Notes under the pieces: generated by a model | What the model was told of the DNA's origin: nothing | Databases searched by the model: none | What the model saw: the letters and a program-made list of their open reading frames with translations, nothing else | Assembly (NCBI GenBank): GCA_009760855.2 | Contig: WPIO01000001.1 | Span: 15,002,501-15,066,500, forward strand | DNA: 64,000 nucleotides | From: Cristatella mucedo | Taxonomy: Eukaryota; Bryozoa; Phylactolaemata; Cristatellidae | Direction of reading: 5' to 3' | Translations under genes and position numbers: made by a program | Part shown: piece by piece, positions 26,763-48,570 of the stretch | How positions within the stretch are numbered: the stretch's first letter is position 1 | Layout: every line of letters begins with the position of its first letter

Positions 26763-27687
26763 ATGGCTCGTCGCTCAGATCTTCCCAATACTCTTCGGTT
26801 AGTGTATGATCTTAGACAAATAATGAAGTCCTGTTATAGCCCTTGTGGAAGCTTACATATTCTGCAAACAGCTGCCGCGTCCACAATTTCTTCGATAGCC
26901 GGATCGTCCACGGTCCTATTAAAGAGTCTTACGTTTCCCGAACCTCTGGTTGAGCTGATCCTGCAGGCTATTAAAAGCCACCTGAAAAATTATGGAGACG
27001 GAGGATTGTTCCTTGGCCTCCTCTGCTGTGAGCTATTAATAAGGTGCATGGGAATTACAAACAACCGTAGCAAGATTAATGCACTAGCTTATTCGTGGTG
27101 CATGCGAGAAAGTCTTGATGTGATGAGGGGAGATGACTTTGAAGCTTTATCAAAATTCAGCATTAATGATGACATTATGCTTGATGTAATACAATCAGTA
27201 GTGTACCCAAAGCTGAGCCGCATTCTGGAGCCTGCGGAAATAGCTCATATCGAATTCCAATGCAGGAATGCATTTATATTGACTGAAGGCGACGTGTCGC
27301 GACTGAGGTACGAGCCGTCAGTCGGTGCATCGGTTGACAGCATGGTGCATGATGGACTGCTACTTGATCAGGCACACGCAAGCCAGCTAGGATGTCTCAA
27401 GTCAGGTTGCCGCTCGACTGTGGCCGTCTTTGCATGCTCACTGTCAGGAGACAGTCCGGACTTAATGAACGTGATCTACGAAGTTCGGTCGGATGACATC
27501 GACATCGAGTTGTTTGTTCTAGAAAAGGCACGAAGTGTATTGATTTCCGCCATTAATTGTGGAGCTCAACTTATTGCCTGCCAGAAAGTTATACATCCTA
27601 AATTGAAAAAGATTATCAAACAGCACAAAGTCGACTTTATAGAGAGGCTTGGCAGCAGCGTTACCACGATGTTGTTAACAATATCAG
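26763..27687 (+). CDS. MKKS: MKKS exon 1 (equatorial, intermediate and apical parts)
   Basis: Codes for the first 308 residues. In-frame TGA at 26760-26762 fixes the start. The donor G|GTGAGT follows LLTIS, within the conserved MKKS block after 'RLGSSVTTMLLT'. GDG is retained at residues 78-80, where human MKKS has SDC; whether nucleotide binding survives cannot be told. Confidence 0.9.
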
Positions 27688-29592
27688 GTGAGTTTGCATT
27701 GCATATGCTTGATATTTTATCTGCTTAGAAGTTGCAGCATGACAACGAGAGTGTTGCCTGCAAATCTTGTTTGAATGGAGTTAAGTGCAGTTTTTAGCAC
27801 AGCTGAGAATGGTAAATTTTGCTATGCAGGAGCCATCCCGGTGCAATCTCTGCAGGAATCCGTTACGAAGCCTCATTTAGGTACAGTTGAAATTCTGAAA
27901 AAGAGATTAAATTCAGATAAGGAATTGTTTATACTACGTGGCTTCCAGCATAATGTCTACACCTTCGTTCTGCACCACTGGAGTCCTTCAGTTATGGCTG
28001 AAATGCAGGTACGTGAAGCACGACATCTCTGAATTAGAAAGGCCTTGTTTATTGTCTAATGAATGGCAGCAGCTCCTACTAGTAGAGCTGCAGTGGCTAC
28101 AGCTGTATGCTCATACCTGTAATAACAATTTAATAACATATTTGTAAAGCACAATCAGAGAACTTAAACTCGTTCTAGGCACCCAAACTCATCGACAGTG
28201 TAGAACTTATGTTTACAGTATTGATTTTTGGTGTTTTAGTCTTTAACAGTAATTGATAATTTTGATTATTACAAGCGGTATAGTACATGCAGGTAAAGGT
28301 AAAAAACTGGTAAGTTGCATCCCATTTGACTGTGAATAAACCAAAAAGGGTATTTGTTTTCTCAGAACGCGTTTCAGCATATAACACAGACGTTGACCTT
28401 CAGTTAAGAATCTATATGACACGTGTCTTACTTTGTTTAACCCACTTGCTGCTAGTCACCTGGCTCGGTTCCACAAGAGAATGGTGAGCTATGGGCACTG
28501 TCATGCTGTCTTGGGCTTTTCCACTATTTTCGAGCAGAGAGATAGTACAGGTCGTATGCTGTACCTATTCAAAGCGTTTCCTTAACTGTGTGTTGTGCTT
28601 ACGGCTTTTCAGCATGCAGCAGCTATAAGTAGTAAACAGTAGTTTCAAGCATAAAACCGAGTGCTTGCCGTCCATTAAAAGTATATACACCAAAGCTGCC
28701 AAAACATGACAGAATGCTCATGAACGACGAAACGGTTTCCATTAGAAGATGTGCACATGAAATATCGGCTGGTTGCTAGACACCATTACCTGGAGAATGG
28801 GTAGCCATATATCTCTTCCATCCAAGCAGTTGTTTCCCATATGGCACCAGCTGTTATCTAACCCTGGCTATCGGCCGTAGCATGTTTTGCTAAATAGCGA
28901 TTACTACATGAATTGAGTATGAGCAGTTGCCGATATGGATTTGTATGCTCTCACGAATTTCGAGAAGGTGCAAAATGTCCCAAAGAAAGTGGCGATCCAG
29001 TTTTGCACTTCTAGTTAAAAAACGATGGCCATATTAGAATTAAATGGTTGGCCAATGACCATATTGCACGCTTGGTTCGATCGTTTAGTCCACGAGCTGA
29101 ATCAGCTGCATGCATGGCCTAGTGCTCAGTGGCTGCTGCCTGCTGCTGCATGTCGCGCACGCAGCAGCCACCCACCCAAGCTTTACATCGCACGTCGTTG
29201 CTGAGCTACAGGTAGCCTGCGAGGCGGCCACAAGGAGCCTGCAGACACTTGCCCGCGAGCCGGGGCTGCTGCGCGGCGGCGCTTGGCAGGAGGCTGTTGC
29301 TGCAGCGCTCGTCCGACGAGCCAGCTGCGACGATGGTTCAGGCAGCCGCTGCATCGCTGATGAGGAGCTGCAGACGATGGGGCTGAACAGGAGCGAGTTC
29401 ACGAGCCTGGTGACTGCCTTCGGGGATGCGCTGACTGCACTATCAGGCATGCCGAAAGGCCAGCAGCACAGCTCGGCGAAGCCTGTCACGTGGTACGACA
29501 TCAAATGTGAGAAAGAGAGTGCCATTCAGGCTGCCGTCGTGGTGGCAAACGCTATACTCAGCACGTGTCAGACGATCAAGGTTACTTTGTAG
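26763..29592 (+). CDS. MKKS: MKKS/BBS6 chaperonin-like protein, complete gene
   Basis: MKKS belongs to the group II chaperonin-like BBS proteins (BBS6/10/12), which with CCT subunits help assemble the BBSome used in ciliary trafficking. I join 26763-27687, 27830-28008 and 29212-29592 (phases 1 then 0), giving 494 residues against 570 in human. Matches to the family: SCYSPCGSL near residues 23-31 (the chaperonin GPxG loop), GDGGLFLGLLCCEL near 78-91, CSLSGD near 225, and CQKVIHPKLKKIIKQH near 275-290. The C-terminus ends ESAIQAAVVVANAIL, as in MKKS. The ATG is preceded immediately by an in-frame TGA. A decayed second copy lies 26 kb downstream. Confidence 0.9.
27830..28008 (+). CDS. MKKS: MKKS exon 2
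   Basis: Acceptor GCTATGCAG, donor CAG|GTACGT. Reads GAIPVQSLQE through ELFILRGF to HHWSPSVMAEMQ, matching the region after the 'TGTQPIGSL' block of vertebrate MKKS. Phase 1 in, phase 0 out. This exon is missing from the pseudogene copy. Confidence 0.85.
28135..28186 (-). mobile_element. LINE/SINE tail scrap in MKKS intron 2
   Basis: GTAAAGCACAATCAGAGAACTTAAACTC is a reversed retrotransposon tail (AGTTCTCTGA...GTGCT). It is not seen at the matching site in the pseudogene copy near 53.79 kb. Confidence 0.4.
29212..29592 (+). CDS. MKKS: MKKS exon 3 (C-terminal equatorial part)
   Basis: Acceptor GAGCTACAG. Reads VACEAATRSLQTLA, then LLRGGAWQEAVAAAL, the 'LLGGGCTETHLAAYI' element of MKKS, and finishes with the helix that closes the chaperonin equatorial domain. 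This exon is markedly GC-rich compared with exons 1 and 2. Stop TAG at 29590-29592; an ATTAAA at 29811 may be the poly-A signal. Confidence 0.87.
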   Translation, partial: VACEAATRSLQTLAREPGLLRGGAWQEAVAAALVRRASCDDGSGSRCIADEELQTMGLNRSEFTSLVTAFGDALTALSGMPKGQQHSSAKPVTWYDIKCEKESAIQAAVVVANAILSTCQTIKVTL

Positions 29593-30632
29593 ATTTACCG
29601 TGCTTGCATTGTTGACAGACCCGAAAGGCGTACCTGTGTCGAGAAGTGCACGAAGTCGGTCAACTTCTAGCACTTACGACCCAGTTGTGCAGCCTTGACA
29701 AGCGGCTCAGAACCTCCTGTTGAAAGTACTACTACTATACTTTTAGTTCAGAAGTAGCTCTTAATCGTGCCTCTGCCCACGGTCATGCAAGCCAATCTGT
29801 AGTCACGTCGATTAAATTAGACACTGGGTTAAAGCTCATTATGTCCGTGCCTTATGTCAGTGTTTTGCGATGTGCTTTCGACGTGACTACGGCCGGCTGG
29901 AGTTGGTTGTATGTGCAGTTTTGCATTGGAGCTGATCTGCTTGCATTGCATTTACTGGTATTCGGTCACGTGGCTTTAAGGACTAACACTATTACTGCTA
30001 TTTGTGGTAGTAAAGACTGCAGTTCATGTGCCACTGCAATATGTTGGGGTGGGGGACATGAGCCTTTACTTCTCTATTCTTTAATAAGGAGGCTCGTGCA
30101 ACTAAAAAGTCGGCAGCAGTCTCGTACTCTCCTATTTGCTTCATCCGCAAATGCAAAATTTTTAAGCAACTAAACCTTTATTTTTTCTCAAATGCGTTAA
30201 AGCTCCTAATTTTGGCTACAAAAACCAAAAAACTTATTGGTAAATATACTCCAAGAAATGCGGAGAGGCTATTTAGGTTTCGTGCCGTTTATTTATTACC
30301 CACATTGTGCAGTGCAAACAATGAGTGATTATTTCATCTGTACTCTTTTGCATCCACCACTGGACATAGGCCTGACCAGCATCAGATAGGATGGCTGCCA
30401 CACAAATGGCTCACATTTGAAGCCTGTGGTGTAGTTGCTACAAAAGGAATTGAGTCTTGGTAAGAAAGATGCATGCTATTTCATAGCAGTCAACAGGCCG
30501 CTCGATTGCCACTCTAGAGGCCGCACGTGGATGCCATGCAGTAAGTAAACGGCACCCATACCAATGTGGTTGCAGGTTAGCTACGAGCATGTGTAACTTT
30601 GAATCAGCTTTTCGTGTGCTGGTCAGTCATGA

Positions 30633-38721
<8,089 letters not shown>

Positions 38722-38729
38722 CTGCGAAT

Positions 38730-41700
38730 GGAAAGTGTGGTTGCTGCAGAGTGCCGGTGGTTCTCGCTGAGTACCGGCAGCAGCATCCATGCAGCAGTAA
38801 GAGGTCCGCACCTGACTATCCCAAATGAGCGCTTCGTGTATCTTTTGACGGACTTGCCTACCATGTCTTTGGCTTGTAGGCTAGGGTCTTACGGTTTATT
38901 CGGTGGCTGCATTGTGACATTCCCTTGACACGTTAATGACGTATCTAGAGCACCCCTCACCTTGCCATCTTGCCTTGAAATTGGGCTTTTTCGGACCGCC
39001 TAGTTATCGGTCGGCGTAAAGTGGCGAAACAAAAACTATGCCTGCTATTAGGTTCAAGCCAAAGCCATCGGACGACGAGACAATAATTGCTAGGGCCGCA
39101 AGTTTTTTTAATAAATCTTAGAAACCTTCTTCTCAGGGACCTTATTCTCTGAAGGGGAAAAGGTTGGTATGCGATAGCTCATTAACGGAGACCCGTGCTG
39201 ATGGATCGTTGCTTCCTTTAGAACACCTGTCAAGTACCACGAAAGAGACTCGAGGATACTACGGCTATGTATTACTATTCCTCCTATTCGCCCGAGCACA
39301 AGCCTCCCATAGATGAGCCTGGACTATTGCTGGTCAGCTAAATAAATGTTTCCCGGAAAGATCGATGCTCAACCATGCCAGGCAAACTGAGGACGCCGAA
39401 AAGCATCCGAATTTTGTTACAGAGTTTTGAGATCTGTGAAGGAGAGCTCTTTAGTTATAGAATATTTAAATACGCTTCCTTTTTAACTTGCTACATATAA
39501 AGTTCTCTTTAGTTATTAGTTTTACTAAAGTGTAAAACTATTTTAACCATTCATTTTATTTGGTAAGTTAACATAATTTTCGGTGTTAAAGTCTTCTGCT
39601 CCGTGACAATGGCTTTCGTGACGGAAGTTTGTGTTCCGGTTGATGGAGCGGCTCTCTACCTATGCATCGAGGGTGGACTGCCTGAGCCGCCGCTTCTTAA
39701 TCGCTAGTGCATGCAGTCAGCCTGCGGTGCTGCAAGTGATGGATGCAAAGGCGATTTGGATGTCTGCGAAAGCGATTGGGAGCGGATTCAGGGATGGAAG
39801 ACCAGAAGGAAAAACGTGGTGAACGGTAATTGTGCAGACCTGCTCGGTCTACGTCTAGACATGGCGTCAGGCTTGGCGGAAGTTCTCTTCTTGTACAGTG
39901 AGAATGCAATATTTTTACGGGCTATGCGGAATTTCTTAACGCTACCGTCTGGCATTTAAAAATAGTATTCCCTAATGCAAAGCCTGTCTGGCCATGCTGA
40001 TAGAAGCTGTTCCCTGTTCTTTCAAAACAGCTTAAATCCCAGTCTCCGAATAGCCACCGGAGCCGCTATTCACGTGACTTGTTATAATTGCTTTCTTTTT
40101 AGAAAATTCTTATGCCTGTTTGCCCCACTCCAGGAGTTTTGGAGGCCACCCGAACGGGCTGCCGCGCTTTCATCGAGGCAAGGTAAAAGCTAAGTAGTTA
40201 ATGTTCAATTGAAGTCACTTCGATCCCTGGTAAATGCAAGCAAACTGTCTAAATGGATACCCCCGAAGGCCACTCGCCAAGATTAGGACCTCTTAGTTGT
40301 CGCTGTTTTACAGGCGACAGCGCGTGCTCGTCGTTTCGTGCTCTATCAGGTAGTGCATATTTAAACCAGGCTTTGCGAATTCTGTCGCCGCCGGTTGAAC
40401 TCGCCGCCGGGCTCGACCGGAAGATGCTGCCTGTGCCTAGCTACCAGCAAAACACGCTCTCCCATTAAAAGGACTGCTAATTTCACTAGTTACTATCAAA
40501 AATCTCCCGTTAGCGCTGCTTCTAGTTTCTGTAAACCAGTTGAGATGATGTAAATTCTAACCTTAGTGACTGGTTTGAACTACAACTTTTGGAATTCCTG
40601 TTGTCAGAAATAAAACAGTGACTCGTGAGCTGCCGATATCGGAAAACACTCTTGATATTTTATTTGCTGCTGAGACCTGGCTGCAGTCGACGATCTGTTC
40701 AGGTATCACCGAAGCTACCCAAGAAGGCATCTATATTGTCATTCTCCGTGATATTTGAAATGTGGTCTTTTTATTTTTATCTTTTCTCAGCTCCGGCTTA
40801 AGAATCTCTGGATTCTCCGGTTTTCTATCCAGCTAGATATAGTTTTCCAGTGAGGTTGGCAACGTGACGACCGCTATTTTAATATTCGTACCTATTATTG
40901 TCTTTTCGGACTCTCTCACTTTGGCTCTATTAATCTTTACTTCTCATTCCGGGTTACTTTAGCATCGATTTTGATAGCCCATCCGATCTGATGTGCTCTG
41001 GCAAGCTTTTACTATATAAGTCTGTGTACCTCCACGCTCACGTTCAAGCAACTAAACGCATAGAAGGTGCATTAAGGGAAAAGTTATTTTGAAAAGAGAA
41101 TTCTGATTCCACGCAGAGGCTAAGGATATATCGTGGTCGAGTGAATTTGGAAAGCTGGGCTTTCCAGCTATCATGTGACACTTGGTTTTCCCTTAATTTA
41201 TTTTTTACGCCATTCAATTTCAGAAAGTTTGCCGCCATCCGAGTGTGAATGTCGGAAATACATGCTGTTAAGAGCTTACATCACGGGGAGGGGGAGCACT
41301 GACACACAAGGGGGAGGTTAACGATTGGATCGTGACTCAGCTATACACCACATTGCAAAAGCATTGCTTCCTTCCGGCACCAACGAAACGCCCAGGTTTA
41401 GAGGATGTGCATCGATGTGCCGAGCTTGGGAAATCCTGTCTGAGTTGCATTGCAGCAACAACGTGTTTGCATGCAACGGGCTCTTTATATCCGGCATAAT
41501 GAAAGATTCGCGTTTCCACGACTGCCAGCTTATCACCCCAACAAACAACGTCTGGTCATTCACCCCAGTGAAGACTGCGACAAGGTATCTAAGTTGGCAG
41601 CATTACTGTGCCGCGAATAGCGTACACAGCCAAAGAAATGTGAAAAGCATGGACATTATAAACACGGCTGACACTTTCGAGTGTTCCGGAACACCCCATT

Positions 41701-42159
41701 CTTTTGGTCGAAAAGACTCTTTTACGATTTGAGCGACAATAGCTGACACTTGCTAACAAGAAGCTTCTACACTTAGCCGCGATCACCCAACCGGCATTCT
41801 TTGCGAATCCCAATCTTGGTCAGCGCCGATCGCTTGTACTCACACAACATCCGGTCAATGTCAGCTCCAAGAGGGCGTGTTCGGCCTTTGTATGCTAGTC
41901 GCTCAAATCGGCAAAAGGCGGTCTCTTCTCAACGAGGTCTCTTCTCCTTGATCGGATTTTCTATCAAGACCTACCCAATGGAAATCTTTCACGACGTTTG
42001 ATCCTAAAGATATTTCATTTTTACTTGAAAGGGTTTTCGTTTCAGCATCCGCTAAGTGATCCCTGTATGGTTCGGTGCAAACCAAATGCCTTTTCAGTAA
42101 ATAGCTGCCGAAGGCTGCATGAATCACCGCTGCTTAATGAAGAGGGTACTTCAATCGTC
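38730..42159. other. Upstream of UNC93 copy A, no gene recognised
   Basis: 38.73-39.3 kb should contain the promoter and any 5' exon of copy A, but no clear elements are visible. The rest has only short frames with no domain. Confidence 0.4.
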
Positions 42160-42252
42160 TTTTGCTTCCTTTGCAGAAAATTTAAAGTGCCTAGAAAGAG
42201 ATTTGAGTTCTCTGAGGTCACTATATCAAATAAATTATTCTTGTTATTATTT
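42160..42252 (+). mobile_element. LINE 3' end, family 1
   Basis: TTTGCAGAAAATTTAAAGTG, CTAGAAAGAGATTTGAGTTC and a short, decayed tail. Confidence 0.6.
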
Positions 42253-42771
42253 CCTCACCACAGTACCCGACCCACTCCTTGTTCAGGCAGGCCCTACGAG
42301 AGCAGCCTCTTTTTCCCGAGGACGACTTCATAGCAAGCAACGTACTTGCCTATTAAGAAAGCTTGTAAAAATAGTGAATCTATGTTTTAACATTGTAAGG
42401 ATAAAAGTGTCTCTTACCTCGAAATGATTATTTGTTAATGTGCATAGCAACCATACGGTTCCGAAAAAAAACCGACTAGTTTCTCAGCCCATTCCAATGC
42501 AAACAATTGAAATGGCACTGTTCAATGTGGACTATTTCCATTCACGATACAGTTGTATACCCAAAATTTAAGATATGAGGCCAAGCTTGGCAAGCAGGGG
42601 AAGGCAACCATGTGTAACGTTGGCAGTTCGTTCCCTTATTATAATTCGATCATTTGAGCATTTGCTGAGATGAAGAAGGGACCGGAGAGAGGGTGAGAGA
42701 AAATTTCAGGGAAGATAAAACATAGTTTGGTCAGCAGCATTCAAAGACTACTCCTCATTCAAGCGCCATAC

Positions 42772-42963
42772 TCACCACCAATATATTGTGAACTGTCGTC
42801 GTCCTTGAGACTCATAGTTGCAGGCAGTTTGTGCCGGTATCTTTTTATGAAAGGCACCAGTTGCTTCCTCGTAGCGACTGGGCGGGCGTCTGAATGCTGC
42901 TACAGGAGCTGAAACAGTGTCTGCAACGTCACAAAGCAGCGAAGTAACCCAGGCCATGACGTG
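42772..42963 (-). CDS. Possible small exon with secretory-like start
   Basis: From an ATG at 42963 the frame reads MLHVMAWVTSLLCDVAD and then a polar stretch, running into a GTG|GTGAGT donor near 42771. It could be a first exon with a weak signal peptide, but no partner exon was found. AG sites inside it would allow other boundaries. Confidence 0.2.
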   Translation of the reverse strand, partial: HVMAWVTSLLCDVADTVSAPVAAFRRPPSRYEEATGAFHKKIPAQTACNYESQGRRQFTIYWW

Positions 42964-43339
42964 CAACATAAAACGTGCAGACAGTCTCACTTTCATATTT
43001 CAGGATTCCTGTGATAATTTGAAAGAATACGCCTCAAGGAGTTTTACTACACATAAGTTAATGAAAGTGCCAAAACGTACGGGTATCTGTAGGTTTCACC
43101 GCCATGTATCATTATATTTACAATATCCTTTCTAAACCCAACAGTAGATCTCTTTCAGACTTACGAGTTACGTCATGGTAGCTGGGAATCAATGAAGTTC
43201 TGCATTTTCCCCGCACTCAGAATAAAAGCCACTAGGCCACAGCACCTGGCTATGAATGCTGCTGCAAGGCTAGTTTGCAAATCGAAGTGGTTTGATTAAG
43301 TGTTTCATTGGCTAAAAGAGCTATGATAGCTGCCGGTTG

Positions 43340-43670
43340 AACAATGGATACAGAGCAAGGTTCTTACGCTGACCCACAAGGCCCGCCACGGCTTGGCTCC
43401 TTCGTACCTAGCTTAGCGGCTGCACAAGTTTCAGCCTTTTCGTGCCCTCAGATTCTCTACAAACAATAAATTAGTTGTTCCATTCTTAAACTTAATGATC
43501 GTGGGCAATATAAGTTTTTGCTCTGCAGGTCCTAAACCTTGGAACTCACTTCCAAAATTTATACGCAACGACGACTGCTGCCGACTGCTGCTCATCCTTT
43601 CCAGCCATCCTGAGCTGCTGCTTTCATTCCTGCTACTCACTACTTCAACTGCCGTTACCGCTAAAAGTAG
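43340..43670 (+). mobile_element. LINE 3' fragment, family 2
   Basis: Reads KARHGLAPSYLA, RALRFSTNNKLVVPFL and SAGPKPWNSLPKF, the same end of the reverse transcriptase as at 22.5 and 59.6 kb, with stops. Confidence 0.65.
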
Positions 43671-43688
43671 CAAAAGAACATTTGTTGT

Positions 43689-43742
43689 CTGTGTGTGTGT
43701 GTGTGTGTGTGTGTGCGTGCGTGCGTGTGTGGGTGTGTGTGT
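43689..43742. repeat. (GT)n microsatellite
   Basis: GT dinucleotides with three GC interruptions, directly after the family 2 LINE fragment. Confidence 0.9.
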
Positions 43743-43827
43743 AGAAAGTGCTTGAAATTTTCAATTTTAAACTGCAGAGCGACCGGAAGCCTCCTCCGTG
43801 GGACTGAACGTCGAAAAATAGTTTCGT

Positions 43828-43897
43828 CGGAGGCGGGATACGATCGTGCAAGTCCATCATAATCCGAGCACGATGCTCTAACCGATCTAAAATACTC
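43828..43897 (-). mobile_element. tRNA-like head of a third SINE or decayed tRNA
   Basis: On the minus strand AGATCGGTTAGAGCATCGTG resembles a D-arm/A box and ACGATCGTATCCCGCCTCCG a T-arm/B box, about 40 bases apart. It does not fold into a full cloverleaf by eye, so I do not call a tRNA gene. Confidence 0.4.
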
Positions 43898-44427
43898 TCC
43901 CTACGCATTTCTACGAGGCGCTGTAAAGCCTCGGCTTGAAATGGCCAATATACTTGGGTCCAGGCAAACAGGGGAAACCAAAATGAGACAGCGAGATATT
44001 TGAGTACAGTACCCTAATCCTAGTCAAATTAACTGCAATTGTCGAATGGCACTTACAGCATCAAATGCAAAGCTACCACTTAATCTACCAAAAAAGATAT
44101 TCACATTTACAAAAGGAGCATTACCCCAGTCTTGTAGTATGATTCTTCTGAGGGGTTCGATCAAGCTCAAACTCATTTCCCGGATGAATTGTGTTGTTAT
44201 GGCAAGGAGCTTGACGGCGTGGCTGATATCACACTGATAAGTACCCGACGCCTGCTCAGTGGCACTGTGGCTGCATGCGCGATTCTCGTATTCGGCACCA
44301 GCATCTAAGACGTTAGAAGGGGACTGGGGAGATAGAGCTCAAGGCCCCATTTGGTCTGGCTGAAGGCACGGGGCCGGGCTGCCCCAACTAAAACTACAGC
44401 CATTTAAGCCCACCCCACGAACAATGT

Positions 44428-44592
<165 letters not shown>

Positions 44593-44594
<2 letters not shown>

Positions 44595-44880
44595 CCCGAA
44601 AGCCCGGCAGACCTAGCCAGGTTGGCCCCTGGCTTCCAGGGTGAGCTACTGCAGAGTGGCTCTATAAGTACGTCGGGCTGTGGGCCTTGAACGGCAACTT
44701 CGACTTGTTTTTCACGAAGACCTCCCTCTGAAGCCTCCTTCTGCTGAAAGCCCGACAGACCTTGCTCGTTTGGCCTTTGTCTTCCAGGTTGAGTAACTGT
44801 AGAGTGGCACTAAAAGTACGTCGGGCTGCCGCTCTGGAGGCAACCTAAATGCGTTTCTCACGATGACAGCGAATATTATT
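44593..44880. repeat. Two-copy tandem repeat of about 145 bp
   Basis: Copy 1 begins at 44593, copy 2 at about 44738. Shared: GAAAGCCCGGCAGACCT/GAAAGCCCGACAGACCT, CTTCCAGGGTGAG/CTTCCAGGTTGAG, GAGTGGC and AAGTACGTCGGGCTG. It lies between the CT and AG arrays. Confidence 0.75.
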
Positions 44881-44939
44881 TTCTTTATAATGGAATAGTG
44901 GAGCGGCGTGCCATCTGGGTAAACCTGAACGTTCAGTTT

Positions 44940-46855
<1,916 letters not shown>

Positions 46856-47076
46856 CTAGCCTTGCCAAAGGACACCTTTCCTTAGAAGTCCCTCGATGAA
46901 GATATACGATGCCAGTGCTGTCACTTGCATGCAAATGGTGATGTACGTCTTCATCTTCAGCGTCATCCACTCAAACGCTGCAATCATTGTGCCGAGGGCG
47001 ACACTGGAGCCATAATAAAGCAGGTAGGCTGCACAGGCTGAAGGCATCTTTTCTTGAAATAGGAGGCCGTGAAATC
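46856..47076 (-). pseudogene. Orphan UNC93-like last exon (copy B), broken
   Basis: Reads GLLFQEKMPSACAAYLLYYG, ALGTMIAAFEWMTLKMKTYI and EGLLRKGVLWQG, clearly homologous to the last exon of copies A and C but much more diverged. The acceptor dinucleotide is GG instead of AG, and the Trp codon after the last Gly has become TAG (46858-46856). No other UNC93 exon is visible nearby, so I call it a pseudo-exon from an older duplication. Confidence 0.7.
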
Positions 47077-47184
47077 CCGCAAGTCAGCCAAACATTGGAT
47101 GCACCACATAGTTTGTCAAAACAGAGGATACTTACTCCTCTAGTCTAACCAGAAGAGTAGGTTTTTGGGCAAACAAAGGAGGTC

Positions 47185-47215
47185 GTCAGTTCAAGGCGGA
47201 ATGCCTTGAACTGAC
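47185..47215. repeat. Perfect 13-bp inverted repeat with 5-base loop
   Basis: GTCAGTTCAAGGC, loop GGAAT, then GCCTTGAACTGAC. Flanking TTTGGG at 47165 and CCCAAA at 47221 could extend the pairing across a gap. No gene is evident around it. Confidence 0.7.
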
Positions 47216-47369
47216 AACTACCCAAATGAACAAGTATGTCGCAGGTTTATCCTTCAATAATGAATGACAAATATCTCACAGCTTCTCATGCTTCCAAACT
47301 TTAGTTGTTTCATGGCTACGTAAGGTAATCGCCACGTCTTAAAAAGGGTTACTTCTGCCCAGTCTCCCC

Positions 47370-48000
47370 TCTGCAGTTCTTTTCAAAGACACTGGAACGA
47401 GGCGTGGCAGACCAGCTGAATTGATATATTGAAACTTCGAACGTTTTTTGTACGTTCCAATCTGGTTTCAGAGCTAATCACTTCACAGAGTCAGTATTGA
47501 TTTGGGTGTATGACAACCTACTTAAGAATACGGACTTAGGCAGAGTATCTCTGCTTGCTTGGCTTAATCTTTCAGCAGCTTGTGATACTATCCATAATCA
47601 AGTCCTTCTTGAGCGCCTCTCATCTCGCCTGGTCATCCCTGGCACTGCACTGCATGCAATGGCTCAGGTCCTATCTCAGTGAGAGACTCAAGAGTATCGA
47701 TGTAAATGGACTGAGATAATCTGAGGAACAACTGAAGTGTGTGGTACCTCAGGGCTCTGTTCTTGGTCCGGTTCTTTTAACAGTTTATACTCTCTCTTGC
47801 CGATGCGATTTCTAAGCATAATCTGGCTTTATCTTTCATGCAAATGATACCCAGTTGTACCTTTGCTTTGATCCCTCCCAGCCCTCCTGCATGCCGAATT
47901 CTCATAACTCACTTGCTGCTTGTATTGATGAAATCCGCACATGGATGGCAGCAAACTTTGTCAAACTGGATGATGGGAAAACCAACCTACAAGTTATAAT
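47370..48000 (+). mobile_element. LINE reverse-transcriptase fragment, 5' part of an interrupted copy
   Basis: Contains GRVSLLAWLNLSAACDTIHN, VVPQGSVLGPVL-like CGTPQ region and EIRTWMAANFVKLDDGKT, in family order but with stops. The copy is broken at 48000 by an inverted element and resumes at about 48570. Confidence 0.8.
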
Positions 48001-48570
48001 AATAATAATAATACACTTGATAAAGCACCCTCAGAAAACTCAATCTCTCTCTATGCGCTTTACATTTGCTGTAAAGGAGATTCGATCGGATGGTCAGTGG
48101 TAGCATGCTCGATAAGCAACAAGAATAACATTTTTAGGGATGGCATGCACAGGGTCAGCATGCAAGTGTGGTTAGTGGGAGGGAGCACAGTGTCAGCACG
48201 CATAAGCACATAAAGGTCGAATCACAGGGACCCACTTAATTCTGTGGTGTACAGGTGCAATTTTAGTTTCTTTTTTTAAGAGTGGTCAAGTCAGGGGACG
48301 TTGTGACACAAGTTGGAAGTGAGTTCCAGGTTTTGGGAGAGCATGCGAACTAAAGGCACGGTATCCAAAAATTTGTGGTTTGTTCGAGGTATAGGTAAAC
48401 AATTAGATTCCGAAAAGCGAGCGGTACGATGCTTCGCCTGGTGGGGCAGTAGATCGGATAGGTAAGCTGGAGTCAAAGAATGAAGGGACCTAAAAGTGAG
48501 TGACAAACCCTTGAATTCAATGTGTTGCTTGACTGGGAGCCAGTATAGATCAGTGAGAAGTGCTATGATG
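47996..48570 (-). mobile_element. LINE 3' fragment, family 1, nested
   Basis: Begins with an AATAATAATA tail (ATT on its own strand) and contains GAACTAAAGGCACGGTATCC and CTTGACTGGGAGCCAGTATA, the same body as at 3 and 16 kb. It splits another LINE of the same family. Confidence 0.8.

Noticed and set aside
29841-30173. 110-codon plus-strand frame between MKKS and UNC93
   Set aside because: It is frame-broken in the duplicated copy near 55.83-56.1 kb and shows no motif. It is probably untranslated tail-to-tail sequence.
41337-41519. VACKHVVAAM on the minus strand, resembling part of a SWIM zinc finger
   Set aside because: The preceding CxC pair is missing and no surrounding homology or splice context supports it.
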